A stretch of DNA of 64,000 nt, from positions 1,178,001 through 1,242,000 of the forward strand of contig JAGTWJ010000019.1 in NCBI GenBank assembly GCA_020064725.1, given 5' to 3'. Position 1 is the first letter of the stretch. Each line of letters begins with the position of its first letter. This document shows positions 1 to 13,700 of the stretch, piece after piece. The DNA is from Drechslerella dactyloides. Taxonomy: Eukaryota; Ascomycota; Orbiliomycetes; Orbiliales; Orbiliaceae. Below the pieces are notes generated by a model, which worked only from the letters and a program-made list of their open reading frames with translations, did no database searches and had not been told where the DNA came from. The translations under genes and the position numbers were made by a program.

Positions 1-2352
1 CCTTGTCGCTGGCTGGCCAAGATCGAGGATCGTGACGCGATGCGATGCGATTGAAGTTGAGATGACCCAGGCGTAGGGTAGCTATACCGCAGCAATTAAT
101 ATCAACACTCAGACTGCGACATGAGGGAGCCAATCTGGCTGCCTCAGCTGGAGCACGAAGTCTGGAGATCGAGCCACGAAGAAAAGTCCGCAATCAAGAC
201 GGAGCGGAAGTTGGGATAGGCCCGCAAGCCTGCCGCGCCCCAAACTTACATTCGATCATACTGCCGGCCTCCCATTCGCTGGCCCCGCATGCAAGCCCAA
301 GCACGCGAGGCTCGGACGTCCAATCACGGCTGGTGCATGACTAGCTGGCCCGCGTCGATGGTATGTACCACCATATGCGTTCCAGGCATGTTCCTCGCAT
401 TACAGCAGCTCGCAAGATGCTTTCGAATTCGTATCGCTCACAAGCACTAACAACTTAGCTGAGATACCCAAGCTTCACGAGGCTGCACACGGAATGTGGG
501 TTTTTCTTGTCGCGCAGTAGCGCACGGACGATGCATTGGTGCTCCAGACGTTCCCACGACGCTCCGATTTTGTCTTTTTTTCGAATTTCGCTCGCAGGCT
601 GAGCATGCGCATGCGCACGCAGCAAAGATGCGCTTCTGATACAGCCCAATCGGGCCTCTCGAAAGACCCGTACGAAGGGCGTTGACGTCTGGGAAAGATG
701 GGACCCGCCATCTGACGGGCTCTGATCGCTTCGTCACGGTTTAGTCAGGCCGGGTTATGTGCTCGTAATCCGATTGCATCGCAACTAATCGTCGATGCAT
801 GCACATGACAGCGCTGGCAAAACCTTCCATGCATACCGTCCATTGTGATATCATGGCGCACGAAGGGAAGGCCTGGGGGCGAACGAGAGACGCCCAGCGT
901 CCGGCGTCCCAGCATCCTATCTCATTTGTGCATGCTCGCCAGCGTTCTCCTGCTCCATTTGGCAGCAGACTAAAACTCCCAAGTGCGGGATCTCAGCATC
1001 CACCGAGACTCCACCTGGGACAGGTTCGCCGCGCTGGGGCCTTTCGCTCGTTCCAAGCCGCTGTGTTACAGGGGCCCCGATGACATTCTCGAAGCTTGCG
1101 GACATTAACGTCAGCTGTTTTTAGCGGACCGAAAAGGAGACCTGCCTGAGAAACAGCCCTCGAGCCGTCAGTAATTAATATTGATATTACTAATTTGCTT
1201 CGTCGCACTGCATTCGATTTTTGGCGAAGCGGACAAAGGCACGAACCCGCTCGTGCCTGGCTCGCTGGTTGGCGGGCGCGCAACGTTGCACCGTTTCTTT
1301 ATCTCGTCTTCTATCAATCGCGGCCTCCAAACCTTCTCCTTCCATCGGACCTCGCAGAAAATCCACCCGATCACGCCCGCTGCAAGTTCAAATTCCATTC
1401 AAGGGAACACCTCGCTTGACGAGTCACCAGGTCAAGCAAGCAAGCGTGCGCCCTGCGGCCGGCCTAAACGAACAGCCAAAACGGCGAGGGGAAAAAAGCA
1501 AACGGACTGTCCATTGCCTTAACACAGCAATACTATCTCGAAATCCGGGGAACCGCAGCCGAACAACATTATAAAACACTGCTGTCGCAATCTCACCCCG
1601 AACGGTCTGCTGGCGTACGAAGACGGACTGACCGACACCCGTACGAAGGCCGACTGCTGGGACGAGACGCTGCCCGCGACCTCCTGCTGAGATTTTGTGA
1701 TCACGATCGATAAACTGCTGGCGTACGACCCGTCCAGAAGCACGTACACCTACATACCTCCACCGCTGCCCTTGCGAGAATCTCCCCGCTGGGCTGAGTT
1801 TCCCGCCTAGCGTAAACACCTACATTCTGCGTTGCTGAGCTCCTTTGCCTTTCCTTCAGCTGCGGAATCAGTACTCCAAAAACCTCAGAGCTGGGATATA
1901 CGGTCTTATATGCCCTATCGACCATCGGACACCTGCACCGCTCGCTTGGAGACATCCCGATAACGTGCACTGCTCTTCCCGATCTTTCTCCCGAGACCGT
2001 TTACTCTTCTAGACTGTACGCTGCTGCTGGATTTGCAGGCACGCTCGTGCATACGGACAGATACGGACCTCGCAGATCGTACTGCTTTCCTCTTCCTGGA
2101 TCCTCGAGGCTTTCGAGAACCCCTCCGCTGACAGGTAGAAAGACACGATCTGACGCAATTTTTCTCGGCTTTCGCCGTCCACACACGAGCTTTCCCCCTC
2201 CCCTTTGTTCTTTCGTTTCTGCTTCCCTTCTAAATCCTATGGTATATATCCAATCCCGATCTATCCACCCGGACGCGTATACTTTTCCCAGCCGACGAGG
2301 CGCAGAACCTGCTGCTTAACCCCATCTAGTACCTGAGCTCCGGCTCGCCATT
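1..2352. other. Left-flank intergenic region and TF promoter
   Basis: No convincing gene is visible on either strand; open frames are at most about 131 codons and look like shadows. The right part serves the downstream transcription-factor gene: a pyrimidine-rich stretch lies at about 2188-2230 and a TATA-like TATATATCC at about 2241-2249, roughly 200 nt before the start codon. Confidence 0.5.
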
Positions 2353-2385
2353 ATGCCAATGCAATCGCTGTCCAGGATATCATAA
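2353..2385 (+). promoter_or_regulatory. Possible uORF upstream of the Zn2Cys6 factor
   Basis: A complete 10-codon ORF (ATG at 2353, TAA at 2383) lies 65 nt before the main start codon and downstream of the TATA-like element, so it should be in the leader. Upstream ORFs commonly damp translation of fungal regulators. That it does so here is inference. Confidence 0.35.
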
Positions 2386-2450
2386 ACTTTGGAAAAGTCT
2401 AATAGCAGGTTAGGCACGCTGCTGTTCACGGGGTGGGGGCCGTGAAGCGG

Positions 2451-5400
2451 ATGTCCAGGATGGAAGAAGGGGATGCCAGCGCGTTAGGGATGCTGAAGAA
2501 GCGGAAGACGAGTACGGCAGAGGGCGAGAGCGGGAAAAGCGGGAATAGCGATAGACAGAAGGGGCTCGCTCCGACGCTGTCGACGTCGCCGGATAACGAA
2601 GGCCAGCCGGGACAGAAAGACGAGAAGACTGGGGAGCCGACAGTATGGAGCGATACCAAGACGAAGGTACGTATGAACGAGTAATCGATTGTCTCAATCC
2701 TACTGCAAATAGCTGACCTGCTGACCCGACTTTACAGGCTGGCAAGGACCGAAAGCGCCTGCCGCTAGCTTGCATTGCGTGTCGTCGCAAGAAGATCCGC
2801 TGTTCCGGTGAGAAGCCGGCATGCAAGCATTGCATACGCGCTCGCACGCCCTGCGTCTACAAACAGACTGCGCGCAAGTTCGTCCCGCGCACAGACTACA
2901 TGACCACGCTCGACAAGCGGATGAAACGCATGGAGGAACGGCTGCTCAAGTACGTCTCGAAAGACCAGGCTGCAGCTCTCGGCCCCATCGCCCGCTCCAT
3001 TATCCGGCCTAACCAGGCGGTGTTGCAGAATGCCGCTGGCGGCGAGGGCCATCGGAACAGCCGGAAGAGAAGTGCGGATAGAGCTTTCGCGGACGACACA
3101 CGGAAGAAGCCGGCGTTGGTCCCGAAGGTTGTGGAGTCCATGCAGGCGATCGATGTGAAGCGGAGTCAAGGAGACGTCAGCGATGAGATGCTTGAGGAAG
3201 GGAGGGATAAGCTGCCTTCGCGGGAGCTGCAAGAACATTTGGTTGAAGTGTACTTTGACTGTGTTTATGGGCAGACGTACCTTCTGTTACACAAGCCGTC
3301 GTTCATGCGTCGGTTCAAGTGAGTTGCCCGCACTCTCATTGTTTCCTCTCATTTGACCTATGCCGCACGGCGCGGATTCTGACAGGTATATTCGGCTACC
3401 TTTTAGGAACGGAACGGTGCCTCCGGTTCTCATACTCGCGCTGTGTGCGGTGTCCGCACGCTTCTCGAGTCACCCAGCCATACGCAAGGATATGCCCTTC
3501 CTTGCCGGCGAGGACTGGGGCATCGAAGCGGGCAGGATCGTTCGCGATAACTTCGACCGCGCGAACCTAACGAATTTGACTGTCCTGCTGCTTCTCGGAC
3601 TTCACGAGCTCGGAACGTGCAACGGCGGCAAAAGCTGGGCGTACGGCGGCATGGCGATGCGCATGGCCTATGCGCTGCAGTTGCACAAGGAGATCGATGA
3701 TGACCCGCTAGGGCTACCGAACAATAGCGCCGTGCCGCCGCGCAACCCGATATCTTTCACGGACCGCGAGATCCGCCGGCGGCTAATGTGGGCGTGCTTC
3801 TTCATGGACCGGTTCAATTCATCTGGTACGTCGCGGCCGCAGTTCCTGGACGAAGCGGATATCCACATCCAGCTGCCGATCAAAGAGCGCATGTTCGTCA
3901 CAGAGCGGCCGGGCCTCACGGAGAATGTCAACGGGGAGGTGTCGCCTGTCGATACAGGAATCAGGATGGAGCTGGGCAACGTCTACGCGAACATGGGAAT
4001 TGCAGCTTACAATGTGAGAGTGGTGACGCTCTGGGGCCGTGTTATGAAGTATCTGAATCACGTAAGCATATTCTACGCCGACCCGAGCGCGAGATGCTCG
4101 TCGGCTTGCTGGCGGAGTGATCGATCGTGCAAGCTGACGACGCCTACTTGCACAGGGAGGAAAAGAACGGGACGTGGCACAGATCTGGCTCCCCGAGTCG
4201 AACTTCGCAAAGCTGAACGAGCAAGTGCACAAGCTTAGAGACACGCTGCCCGACCATCTGGTGTACAACGAACGCAATCTGAACACCCACGCGGCGGAAA
4301 AACTCGAAGGACAGTTCGTGTTCCTGCATATTGCCATCCAGCAGATATTCCTCATCCTGCACCGCTGGTCGATACCGTTACGGCCGGGTGCCAAACCCGT
4401 GACAGGATACCCGATGGATTTCCTGCGGTCCGCTGTCCAGACGAGCTTCCGCGCCGCCAATACTATCTCGACGATATTTGCAGACGCGCTGGACAGGGAC
4501 TACGGTGTCTACGCACCGTTTATGGGCTACACGTCATTCGCGGCGGCGACGGTCCATGTCGTCGGGTCCTTCTCGAAGAACCAGGCGATCGTGGCGACGG
4601 CAAATCGCAACCTTAGGATCTGTGTCAAGTATCTGACAAAGATGGCGCGGTTCTGGGGTGTCTTCTACCCGCTGTGGGATAATCTTCGCGATCAGTATGA
4701 CCTGCAGTCGCGGGCGGCGCAGAGTCCTGGGTCTGTGGATCTGGAGGTAGTAGGCGAAGAGCCGTTCACGATCGTGCAGTACGGCGACTGGTTTACCCGG
4801 TTCCCACGCGGTGTAGACAATGTACGAGCTGGAGAAGGCGGACGGACCGTCCTGATCACGGATCCAGAGCGCGATGATATCGGCCGGGATGGCTCGGAAG
4901 GCCTCGACGAGCTGGTAGGGAGAGAGCATAGTCCAGTCATGAGGAAAGGATCTGAGCTGGAGACGCCGGACGAGTTCCTGAAGAAGCTGCAGGAGGCAGC
5001 GGCGATATCGGCGACGATGAAGAAGTCGATGAGAAAGAGGGCAACGGCCTCGTCGACGAAGGCAGCAGCAGCAGCAGCAGCAGCAGCAGCGTCGTCAATG
5101 GCGATCCCACCGGGAATGGTTCAGCATCAGCTGTCGCACGTACGCACTGGTTCCAATGCTGACAAGAACCCGCCAATGACTCTAACAGGTCTCATCTATC
5201 CTCCTCAGTCGGCTGCCAATCGACCGGCGCAGGTTAGACGACACAGCAGCAGCACGGTGGATCCTCGCGGTCCTTCATTTCCTGGCCCTCTGGCGACGAA
5301 AGGCAGTGGTGCAGGATACGAGAGCCATTTCCCTCGCTCTGCAGTTGAGGGGCACGGTCCATTCTCAGGAGCTCGGGCGTCACCCTCCTCTGGCACCTCG

Positions 5401-6333
5401 GACATCGACCTGACTTCGCTGCCCCGACACGAATATCCCGACCATCCTGCAGGCGGCGGCCCTGGAATTGCGGGCATCCCGGATGCTGCTGCTGCTGCTG
5501 TCACCACTGCTGCCTTCTCGGTTCCGCATCTCACGTACAGTGGACCTGCCGACGTTGTACATCAGCATCAGCCTCAACATCACCGGCAGCCGGGTCAGAC
5601 GCAGCAGCATGAACCCAGCCCGTGGGGATATCACGCCGATTTGCCGGAAGGGTTCTACACGGCGACGTCGCGGTATGCAGCTCATCTCGATCCGAATGAG
5701 TTTGGGGCGATGATGAACGGGTTTACGGCGCCGCATGAGGATATGTTGGCCACGCAGGATAACGGGTGGCTCCTTCCGTTCAATTTCAGGTGTGTTCTTC
5801 TCTCCATCCTTGTTCGACCCTCTTTGACCTATCACATCACGGTTGCATGATGTGAAATTTGCAAGTCTCATCGTTCTCTATCACCTCGCATTGCATCTGC
5901 ATCCTCCTCCAGCTCCGGAGTGTCCGTACATGGATATGCATGGACACGCCTTCATTCGTTCCTGTTCGCCTGTCTGTCTTACTTCGTATCCTCGTTTATG
6001 CAAGCATGCACGTTGCCTCGCTCGCTCGCTCGCTCGCTCTCTGGGTGTCGCGCGCGGGCCCACGTGGAGGGCGAATGAGACACGTACGTGACGTGCCGGA
6101 TGGAAGGACAATGCAGACGAGGCTACGGTGATAGTCGTATTTGATATTGAAATGACTTTGAAGTCGATTGCTCATTGGTGATGTGATATTATAGTCCACC
6201 CGGCAGCGAGGGCCTAGAGTTCAATTTCGGCGGCGCGGGCCTGCACCAGATGTTTGAAGGGGTCGTGGGCGCAGACGCTGACGGCAGCGCAGGTCCGATG
6301 GGCGACATTGTCCAGCACCAGCATCCCCAGTGA
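2451..6333 (+). CDS. Zn2Cys6 fungal-specific transcription factor (five exons)
   Basis: Predicted nuclear DNA-binding regulator of about 1081 residues. Exons are 2451-2666, 2738-3318, 3386-4061, 4156-5789 and 6195-6333; all junctions keep frame with GT/AG borders. The zinc cluster is complete at residues 84-111 (C-x2-C-x6-C-x6-C-x2-C-x6-C), preceded by basic residues and followed by a Lys/Arg/Glu-rich coiled linker. Exons 3-4 carry the fungal_trans (PF04082-type) middle homology region, seen in SWAYGGMAMRMAYALQLHKE and the following Arg-rich RRRLMWACFFMDR. The C-terminal third is low complexity: poly-Ala, then His/Gln-rich, as in activation regions. The start is the first ATG; an in-frame GTG at 2433 is ignored. 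The last intron (5790-6194, 405 nt) is far longer than the other three (67-94 nt). I do not recognise an orthologue or target genes. Confidence 0.93.
5062..5091 (+). repeat. (GCA)10 coding microsatellite
   Basis: Ten GCA triplets inside exon 4 of the Zn2Cys6 gene encode a poly-alanine run. A shorter GCT run follows near 5484-5500, also Ala. Such tracts vary in length between strains. Confidence 0.9.
6016..6042. repeat. (CTCG)n microsatellite in the long intron
   Basis: About six CTCG units lie inside the 405-nt last intron of the Zn2Cys6 gene. Repeat expansion may account for part of that intron's length. Confidence 0.8.
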
Positions 6334-8518
6334 AGTTGGAGCTGAAGGCGACGGTACAGGAAGGTACATCCATATTCAAGCTGCTTGCTTAGATTTGTTG
6401 TCTTTGGACGGATAGCGGTGAGTATGTAATGTACCTGTTGGAGAATCGCAGCCCGGGGGCCTTGTTTGATCGACTGGGTTTATTTCCACCGTTGTTTCGG
6501 CGTGGCTGGCGTCGCCTGCTGCCGCTGCCATTCGTCGATCGTGGAGCCAATGGCCGGGTGCGCGGTGCTGGAGGTGGGCCCGCCTGGTGTTTCTCTGGAA
6601 GGCCGGCTGGTCACGAGCCGTGTGCGTGCGCGCGCGCGGTGGCCAGATGGTTCTTCCACGTTTTGCTATCGTTTCGCAGTTACATCCCATTACATGCATT
6701 TTTATACATATTTCTTCTTTTCCCTTTGTATATTTTCCTAACGTTTGTTGAATGATGGTTATTTCGTTTCTTATTTTGATTTATATGTCATTGTTGTGGA
6801 AGGCATCTTGTTTTTTTCTAGTAATTGGTAAGTGCTGTCGTAATTTTACCCAATATTTCAAATGCCCATTTGCATGGACGGCGGGGTTTTGGTGTTAGAT
6901 TCCTTTTTGTCCGCTTCTTTTGTTTTCTTCTTTTTATTACGTATATGCAATATATATATCTGTACATGTATCTTCTGCAAAAGTGTCAGCCCGATAGCAC
7001 CATATGTATGGCTGTCGGGTCGTTTCGAATTCGCGTCTGGCTTCATATCGTTAAGTTCCTAAATTAATTACAGGCGGGAAGGGAGGTAAGGAAGGCAAAT
7101 TAGGCAGACAAGCCGACGGACTGTTCTGGAGCGAGAGCGGGACGACACCTCGATCCGTCTGTGGGATATGATATCGGCATTGGCACTATTATCCTGCATA
7201 TACCGGAAGGCATGTACTTTGACTTGGTAAGTAGACAATTTGTATTCTTTGCAGGCACGCAGATCGGAATTCGAGGGCTGATTTGAACGAGGGTAGTACT
7301 GTACTAGTATGTATACATGTTGTTTTGCGATTTCCATTCCGTTGGACTGCGTGCTGGTGTAACCGTGTATCAAAAGCAAAAGTGTCAGCCTGAAGGCGAA
7401 AAACGGAGCTCGAGGGATCATTAGGGAGGAAAAAGTACTGTTTACTACGATATCTGCGTGCGTGTCTATGTCTGCATCCGTACGTGCGTCTTTGTAATTT
7501 ATGTGGCCGGTCTGTGTTTATTATGTCTTTCCGTGGACGCTGCCATTGGCCGGTTGGGTAGATGTTATATTGCAATTGACAGTCCGGTCGTATGCCGGCC
7601 AGTCGCGTCGGTTTAAATTTATGGTATCGGTACGTACCGACATGTACCTTACTGTCACGTTTGGCAGTCACTTCCCGTGGTCGACCATGCATGTGCACGT
7701 TCGCCGGTCTGTGCATGCGGTTCGTATTCTTCGGAAAGCACGAATTTAAGGTATTTACGATTTAGTAATCAGAAAATTTGGTGTTTCCGATGTTAAGATT
7801 TTTCGAACTTTGATATGATATTGCATGCGAAGGACTAGCTGGATGGGGGGAGATTCACGTGCACGGATGTCGGTAGGTGCATCGGATGGACCTTCCGTTC
7901 GTCTGGCTACCCGTGTCCGGGTTGGGTCCGAATGAGGGGGTTTCAAGTGGATCTAGTCTGCTTGTACGTGAACTTGTACATGTACATGTAGAGTCTATAC
8001 GGACGTGAGGATTATTAGGGTTTGCAGTGGTGATCTTATTTATTACACAAAGACATTCTCAAACTCTCATCTGAGTGCATTGTGATAGCAGCTGATTGAT
8101 ATATTATTGCGATCCTATATCTGAACGTCGTGATAACGTTGCATGTGTTAGTTGAGGACGATATTGAGTTCATGCTTTCGCTGATTGTCTGGGGTACGGT
8201 CAATCGGCGTACTCTTGTCCGGCCGATAGTGATTGATATGACTAGGGGGTCAGCGTAGGCACCTGCCGGTATACCAAGTACCATCAAAGTACCAGGGCAC
8301 CGTCTCGTGGACGTACGGACGGACCAAGTTTGGCATTCTGGGACCGGGAGTGTGTGCGACAAGGACGCTCATTTCGGAGTGTGTACCGTGAAAAGGCAGT
8401 CGGCGCGTGCAGGGATTCCAATGTTCGAATTCGTGGTTCTCCAACATGCAACAGACGTACGCCCCGCCGGCCGGTGCTAGGTTGCCAGCGGATGTGCGGC
8501 GGTTAAGTTTTATTATCA

Positions 8519-8565
8519 GCCGTCATGTCATGTCATGTCATGTCATATCATATCATAACATGTCA
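8519..8565. repeat. Imperfect (ATGTC/ATATC)n pentanucleotide repeat
   Basis: Tandem TGTCA units pass into TATCA units. Seen directly in the sequence, in intergenic DNA. Confidence 0.8.
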
Positions 8566-10729
8566 GCGCGAGTCGACACGACGGTTGACGTAGACGGAGT
8601 GCCCGCGGTATCATGCGTCCAGAAGTGTAGGAATGTTGTATTATTAGATTATCATATCAATCGATGATATAATATGATCGACGACACTGCATGCACTACG
8701 ATATCGATGCATCTGGAAAGTACAGCCTAGGCTTTCTGTAGAAAACTCGACTAACATTAGCATTGCAACTGTATGTGTATTGTTTAGGTATCGTGTCAGC
8801 GCCGAAAATATTTGTATTCGAGCGGTCTCGAAGTTTGTTTGCTATACACGCCACCTGCGAATTCGGGTTAGGCTTGCATGAGCATGCAGTCTGGGTCCCT
8901 ATCTCTCTATCTATTCCCCAGCGCTCGCGAACTCGAAACTGGGGTTTGGGGAATTTTTTTTTTTTAATTTGGGGTCAGTTGCTTGCTTGCTCGATCTCGT
9001 ATACAAACTTTCGAGCCTTATGCAATAGACATCGCTGCTATACCGTTGCATGAAGCATGAATTCCGCAGACTCCGGAACCAAACATCTAGCATCGATATA
9101 GACGGTAGCGATCTAAGGCGTCCGCAAATGGTAGCCTACGAGAAGGTGCTCTTTTGTTTTTCTTGTTTTGGTTTTTGTCAAGCTGAGTCGAACGGCTGTT
9201 TGGGTAAGCTCGGTAAGTTGAACTGTTGTTATAAATTAAGTATACTCCGCCGGCATAATGTAACGTGCGTGTTGGTGTTACGATATGCAAGCAGACAGAC
9301 GGGCAGGCATACACCTACATCCATGCGTATGCATGCATGCACGGGACATCTGCATGTGCGTGCGTACGCGGAAATACCTCTCATGTACTTGTTTGGTACC
9401 CGTGTCTCTGTCGATAGATAGACATAAACGGATAGGAGCGTTCGCGGCCGTTTGGATTTGTTTGCGTTAGGATCTGTTTGAGCTAGCTGAGATGGAAGAG
9501 TCCGCGTAAGTTCGAGGCGTCGGTCGACGCTTGCATGCATGCGGGTAGGCGTGCATGATGGATCTTATTTTTATCCTATGCTTAGTGTATAGGATATAGA
9601 GGAAAAAATTATGGTTTAGGTAGGCGGTTCAGTAGGCTGGCTGGTTAACTGACTAGTAGATGTTTGTCTGGAAAACTTCTATCTCTGGCTTCGAAATTTT
9701 CGAGACAGGACAGACGGACAGACAGATGGGAAAACTCAGCGAACACGCTGTAATGCAATGCCTTGGACAGCCGAGTTCCCCGATTGGAAGCGAGGAATGC
9801 CGAAGTTCGAGGCATTTGTGCGTTCTTTGAACAGCTGCTCATGTTTTTTTTTTTTCTGGGCTAGCTGGTAGAAGAGTGGTGGAGACGGTGGCTATTGCGC
9901 CTTGCAGGTGTGCCTACCGAGACCATTTTCAGGTGTTGTTTTTTTCATGCTGCTGTCCACTGACGAGACATTTGCGTGGAACATGTGCAATGGCAGCGCG
10001 TCAGTGACAGTTAATAATTAATTCGGATCCGAGACTCTGCAAATAAATTAATTTGCGATCGATGTTCTCGTGACAATTTCTCGCGCCTGGATGGACAAAG
10101 CTTCTTTTTATTTCACAGTTACTTTTTCCTGCTAGCGAGCGATTGCGAGCGTCTGTTGCAAATTTGCATGTAGTAATTATTATTCTACGCGGCGGGCTCC
10201 GAACGGTTACATGCGCATACTTTTTCTCGGTATTCGAGGAAGATGGTGTATTGACAGTCTCACGACATTAACGAAGCGGTGTTATTATTATGTATATATC
10301 ATAATTGACCGTCTTGTATTAATATATCTCTGGAGGATGATGGTGCCCGTTTCAGAATGCAGTTGCTTCGACCGGGTGGTGGGCGCTTAGCTGAGAATCT
10401 TGCGCTCCACGATCCGAATTTGATCGATCATGCATCGACTGTAGAGCTCGCGCTCGGATCTCGGTTGGCGGGCTCCGTCCATTGATCTTGTTTCTCGCCA
10501 TCCTTGTTTCCTCTGTGGGAGATCATATAGGTATGTGGGAAAAAGTACTCCACATGCACTTGGAAGGAAACGAACGATTTGGGGGTGTGATGCACAAGTG
10601 CAGGGCTACGACGTTGCATGGTGATGGCGTGATTCGAATTTAATCGACTCGTATCGGCTCCCACGTTATGCAGAGTGGTTCCCAGGGACATGGTTGTGGA
10701 AGAGAGGTAGGGCGATGGACCATCTCGTG

Positions 10730-10755
10730 ATGGATGGGTGGATGGATGGATGGGG
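10730..10755. repeat. (GGAT)n tetranucleotide repeat
   Basis: Tandem GGAT/GGGT units in intergenic DNA. Confidence 0.75.
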
Positions 10756-13700
10756 GCGGCAGTAGTGAGAGTGAGAATGAGGTAACTCCAATGGTTTCGT
10801 TACTTGGCCCGTATTGCTTAGTCTACAGTGTAGCATGGTACAGTGGCATTCTTAGTTGGCATGTAGCTGATGAGATGAATTGCCAATCGCAATTTCCCCG
10901 GGGCTAGATGCCATGGTTGGTTGCGACTTCTTTTGCCCGCGACGCTCCAATTTTGTTGCGGAGCGTGCGCCATGTGGGATTTCCATGGGGGCCATTCGAC
11001 ATGGAGTGGTCACCACGTTGCGACATTCCGGTGAAGCCCGCAGTTCCCTAAGATTAGCGAGGACCCGTGCCGGAAGCGTATAGGACTGAAGGTGAGCGAG
11101 ACTAGCTTTGGAAGTGCAGAGGTTGGTGATCCTGCTGTTATCTATCCGGCAGCTGCGGCTTGCCCCACTGAAGTACCGGACCATCGAGACACCGACTGAT
11201 GATAGGCAGGTCCAAAGATTGCTAAGGGATGAGTATGCAATAATGTCCATATATAAGCACACATGCATATGCAGACGCATGCTTGCTTGCTTTCTAGGCA
11301 GTTGCTTGTTAGGAAGGTTATAGGTACATCGCCTGTTATCACTCGCATACAGGTATACGAATTCGAGAACGCCGCTTCACGAAGGGCGAAAAGCCTGAAG
11401 GGATGACCCGGCGGTCACATGGCTGGGGGATAAGGAGAAGGAGACTGGATGGTGGCCAGACAGGTTAGTCCCGGGGGCTATGTCTGAATAGACCATGTCA
11501 GAAATGAGCTGAAGGGACCCAATCACAGCGCTTACAAGCCGTCCTGGTCGACGAGCGTCTCTCTCGGGCCGTTACGGTGCTCCACCTAGGACATTACCGA
11601 ACGAACGAAGAGGCAAGAAATTTAACATGTTAAAGCGAACCGAGAATTAAGACTCGATCTACAGCCAGTATGTCTATCTTCCAACAGACGTTTGCCTAGC
11701 CTTGCCCGCGAGGCGGACTGGGCTAATATGGACTAGACATATTCGGGACTTGTAATGTGGGAGAAGTGATATTTTAAGCGTCCTCGTGTGCGGATAGGTG
11801 TGCGAGATTTAGAGCTAGCGTTGGATGGCAGCGTGGTGGAGTCTGGTAGATAGGATTTCCTTGCAGCCAGACTTTCTGGCATCGATAGGTGGCGGCAAGG
11901 TCAGCCGACGGCCCCTAAACGCAAATCCTTTCTGTGCTCGCTCATCGACATTTTGCCTGTACCCGGTCTACGAGTGGTTGGTTCAGGGGCAGAATAAGAT
12001 GGGGCCATATTTGAAGAAGAGGCGCGCAGCTAGTTTGATTATCGCTCTGTACCTGGAACGTTCGATCTCGCGTGAGGACGAGATGAAGATGACCGAGATG
12101 ATGAGCATCTGCCTGAAGGAGTCGATAATCCCGTAGACGGCTTGCCACCGGGCTTGCGTGCGCTGCTAAGAGCGAGTGAGCAAGCACGCCAGGAGGATCA
12201 TCTCGTCTCGGCCTTCGGGCTCGCCGGTGGCATGTGGGGAACGGTATCAGAGATGCGATCATGCATTGTGATGGCGATACATGCGAGCAGTAGTTGCATT
12301 GCAAGTTGCATGAGGCCATGACGGCGGATGTTGTGCGTTGTCTCCGCGGCGAACTTGGACAGGCGCACAGCCACGCGACCAGCTGTGGCGGCAGTCGTCC
12401 GCGTGCTATATTTAGGAGCAACGCGTGGCTTCTCCGGACGGAGGTACTTGTGCAACCACGCACCCGCCGCTCACGCCGAAGGTACCTCGCGAGGAGACCA
12501 CCGCCCCCGCCCTCGTGATCTTTACCGAGGCACTTGCTCGCCACGACGTGACAGCAGACGCAGAACAGACGAACCCGTTGTGGCAAAGTCTCCGACGCCA
12601 CGTATCTCATCCAATTATCCCCAGCCAGACAGTCCGCTGGCGTGTGGCTTGAACGTCAATCCGTACCGACCTTCTGGCGGTTTCAGTGAAACCATCGAGC
12701 GTTCTGTCGCTCCCTACAAGCGACGGAGAACACGATGCAAAAGCTGTTAGTCTCACCCGTAGCGCAGTGGGTCGTATCGATAGCAGTGATTCCGCTACCA
12801 TACTATGCTAAAGCGTTACTGAAGCTAACATGCTAGTTTGTCACGTCGACGTCATGAAGCTCAATTTTCAGCGAACTCGTATCACCATAACGGCCCTTGT
12901 AGCATCAGCTTGTGACTTTGAATGCAAACGATACGACGGTATCCTTAGTTGCTTGCGTTATATGCTGAGCGAGCACGAGGACAGCATCGAGCACCTCCCG
13001 ACGTTAATATCGCCTAGAAGATAAAATGTCCGCGCGGCTAAGCTCCGAACTCGAGCTCCCTGCAGCACTCAGCAAACAAACCTGCTCCTCGGTAGCTCAC
13101 CCCGAGCGAGCTACAAAAGAGCAGCGGAAGCCATCATGATTAGCCATCACGTGGGACAGGATCCGCAGTCATTTCAGCTGGCCGTGGATCAGAGCCTCCG
13201 GCGGGCCCTAGCCTGCGATTTTCCTTCTGCATCTGACACTTGTCAACAAGAGACACCAAACACGACGCGCCACCCAATTGTGACATTCTTCGGGGTGACC
13301 TTTCCGCACAGAAATCCTCAACGCCAGCCATCCGCTGCAAGATAGCATGCCTGAACGGAGACGAGCGTGTTTTTCAGCTGGCCGTGAACCTGCACGAAAT
13401 CAAAGAGGCGAGACGCACCTGCACCGTGCTGCAGTCCGTGTCGTGTCCCCACAAAGCCAGGCGAACAATAAGGAACACCGGCGAAACGAAACTAGTAAGT
13501 TGTCCACGCAGGGCTCGCCCGCCGGGCGAGGTATCTCCACCCGCATCGAAAAATAGAGCACGAAAGTCCCGCATGGGGTGTTTCCAACGCGTGAGGTGTC
13601 AGTTTTGGGCAGCGTGCATGATGGTTCGGGGCGGCTTGTCCGACTCGGCTACCTGCTCAAAAAAGCCAGCAGCTAGCCCGAGAAAAATGCAGGACACAGA

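Noticed and set aside
11942..12610. 222-codon minus-strand ORF
   Set aside because: Starts at a plausible codon but has no domain, is Arg/His/Ser-rich like a shadow frame in GC-rich DNA, and lacks promoter or intron support. The length is near chance expectation for 64 kb in six frames.
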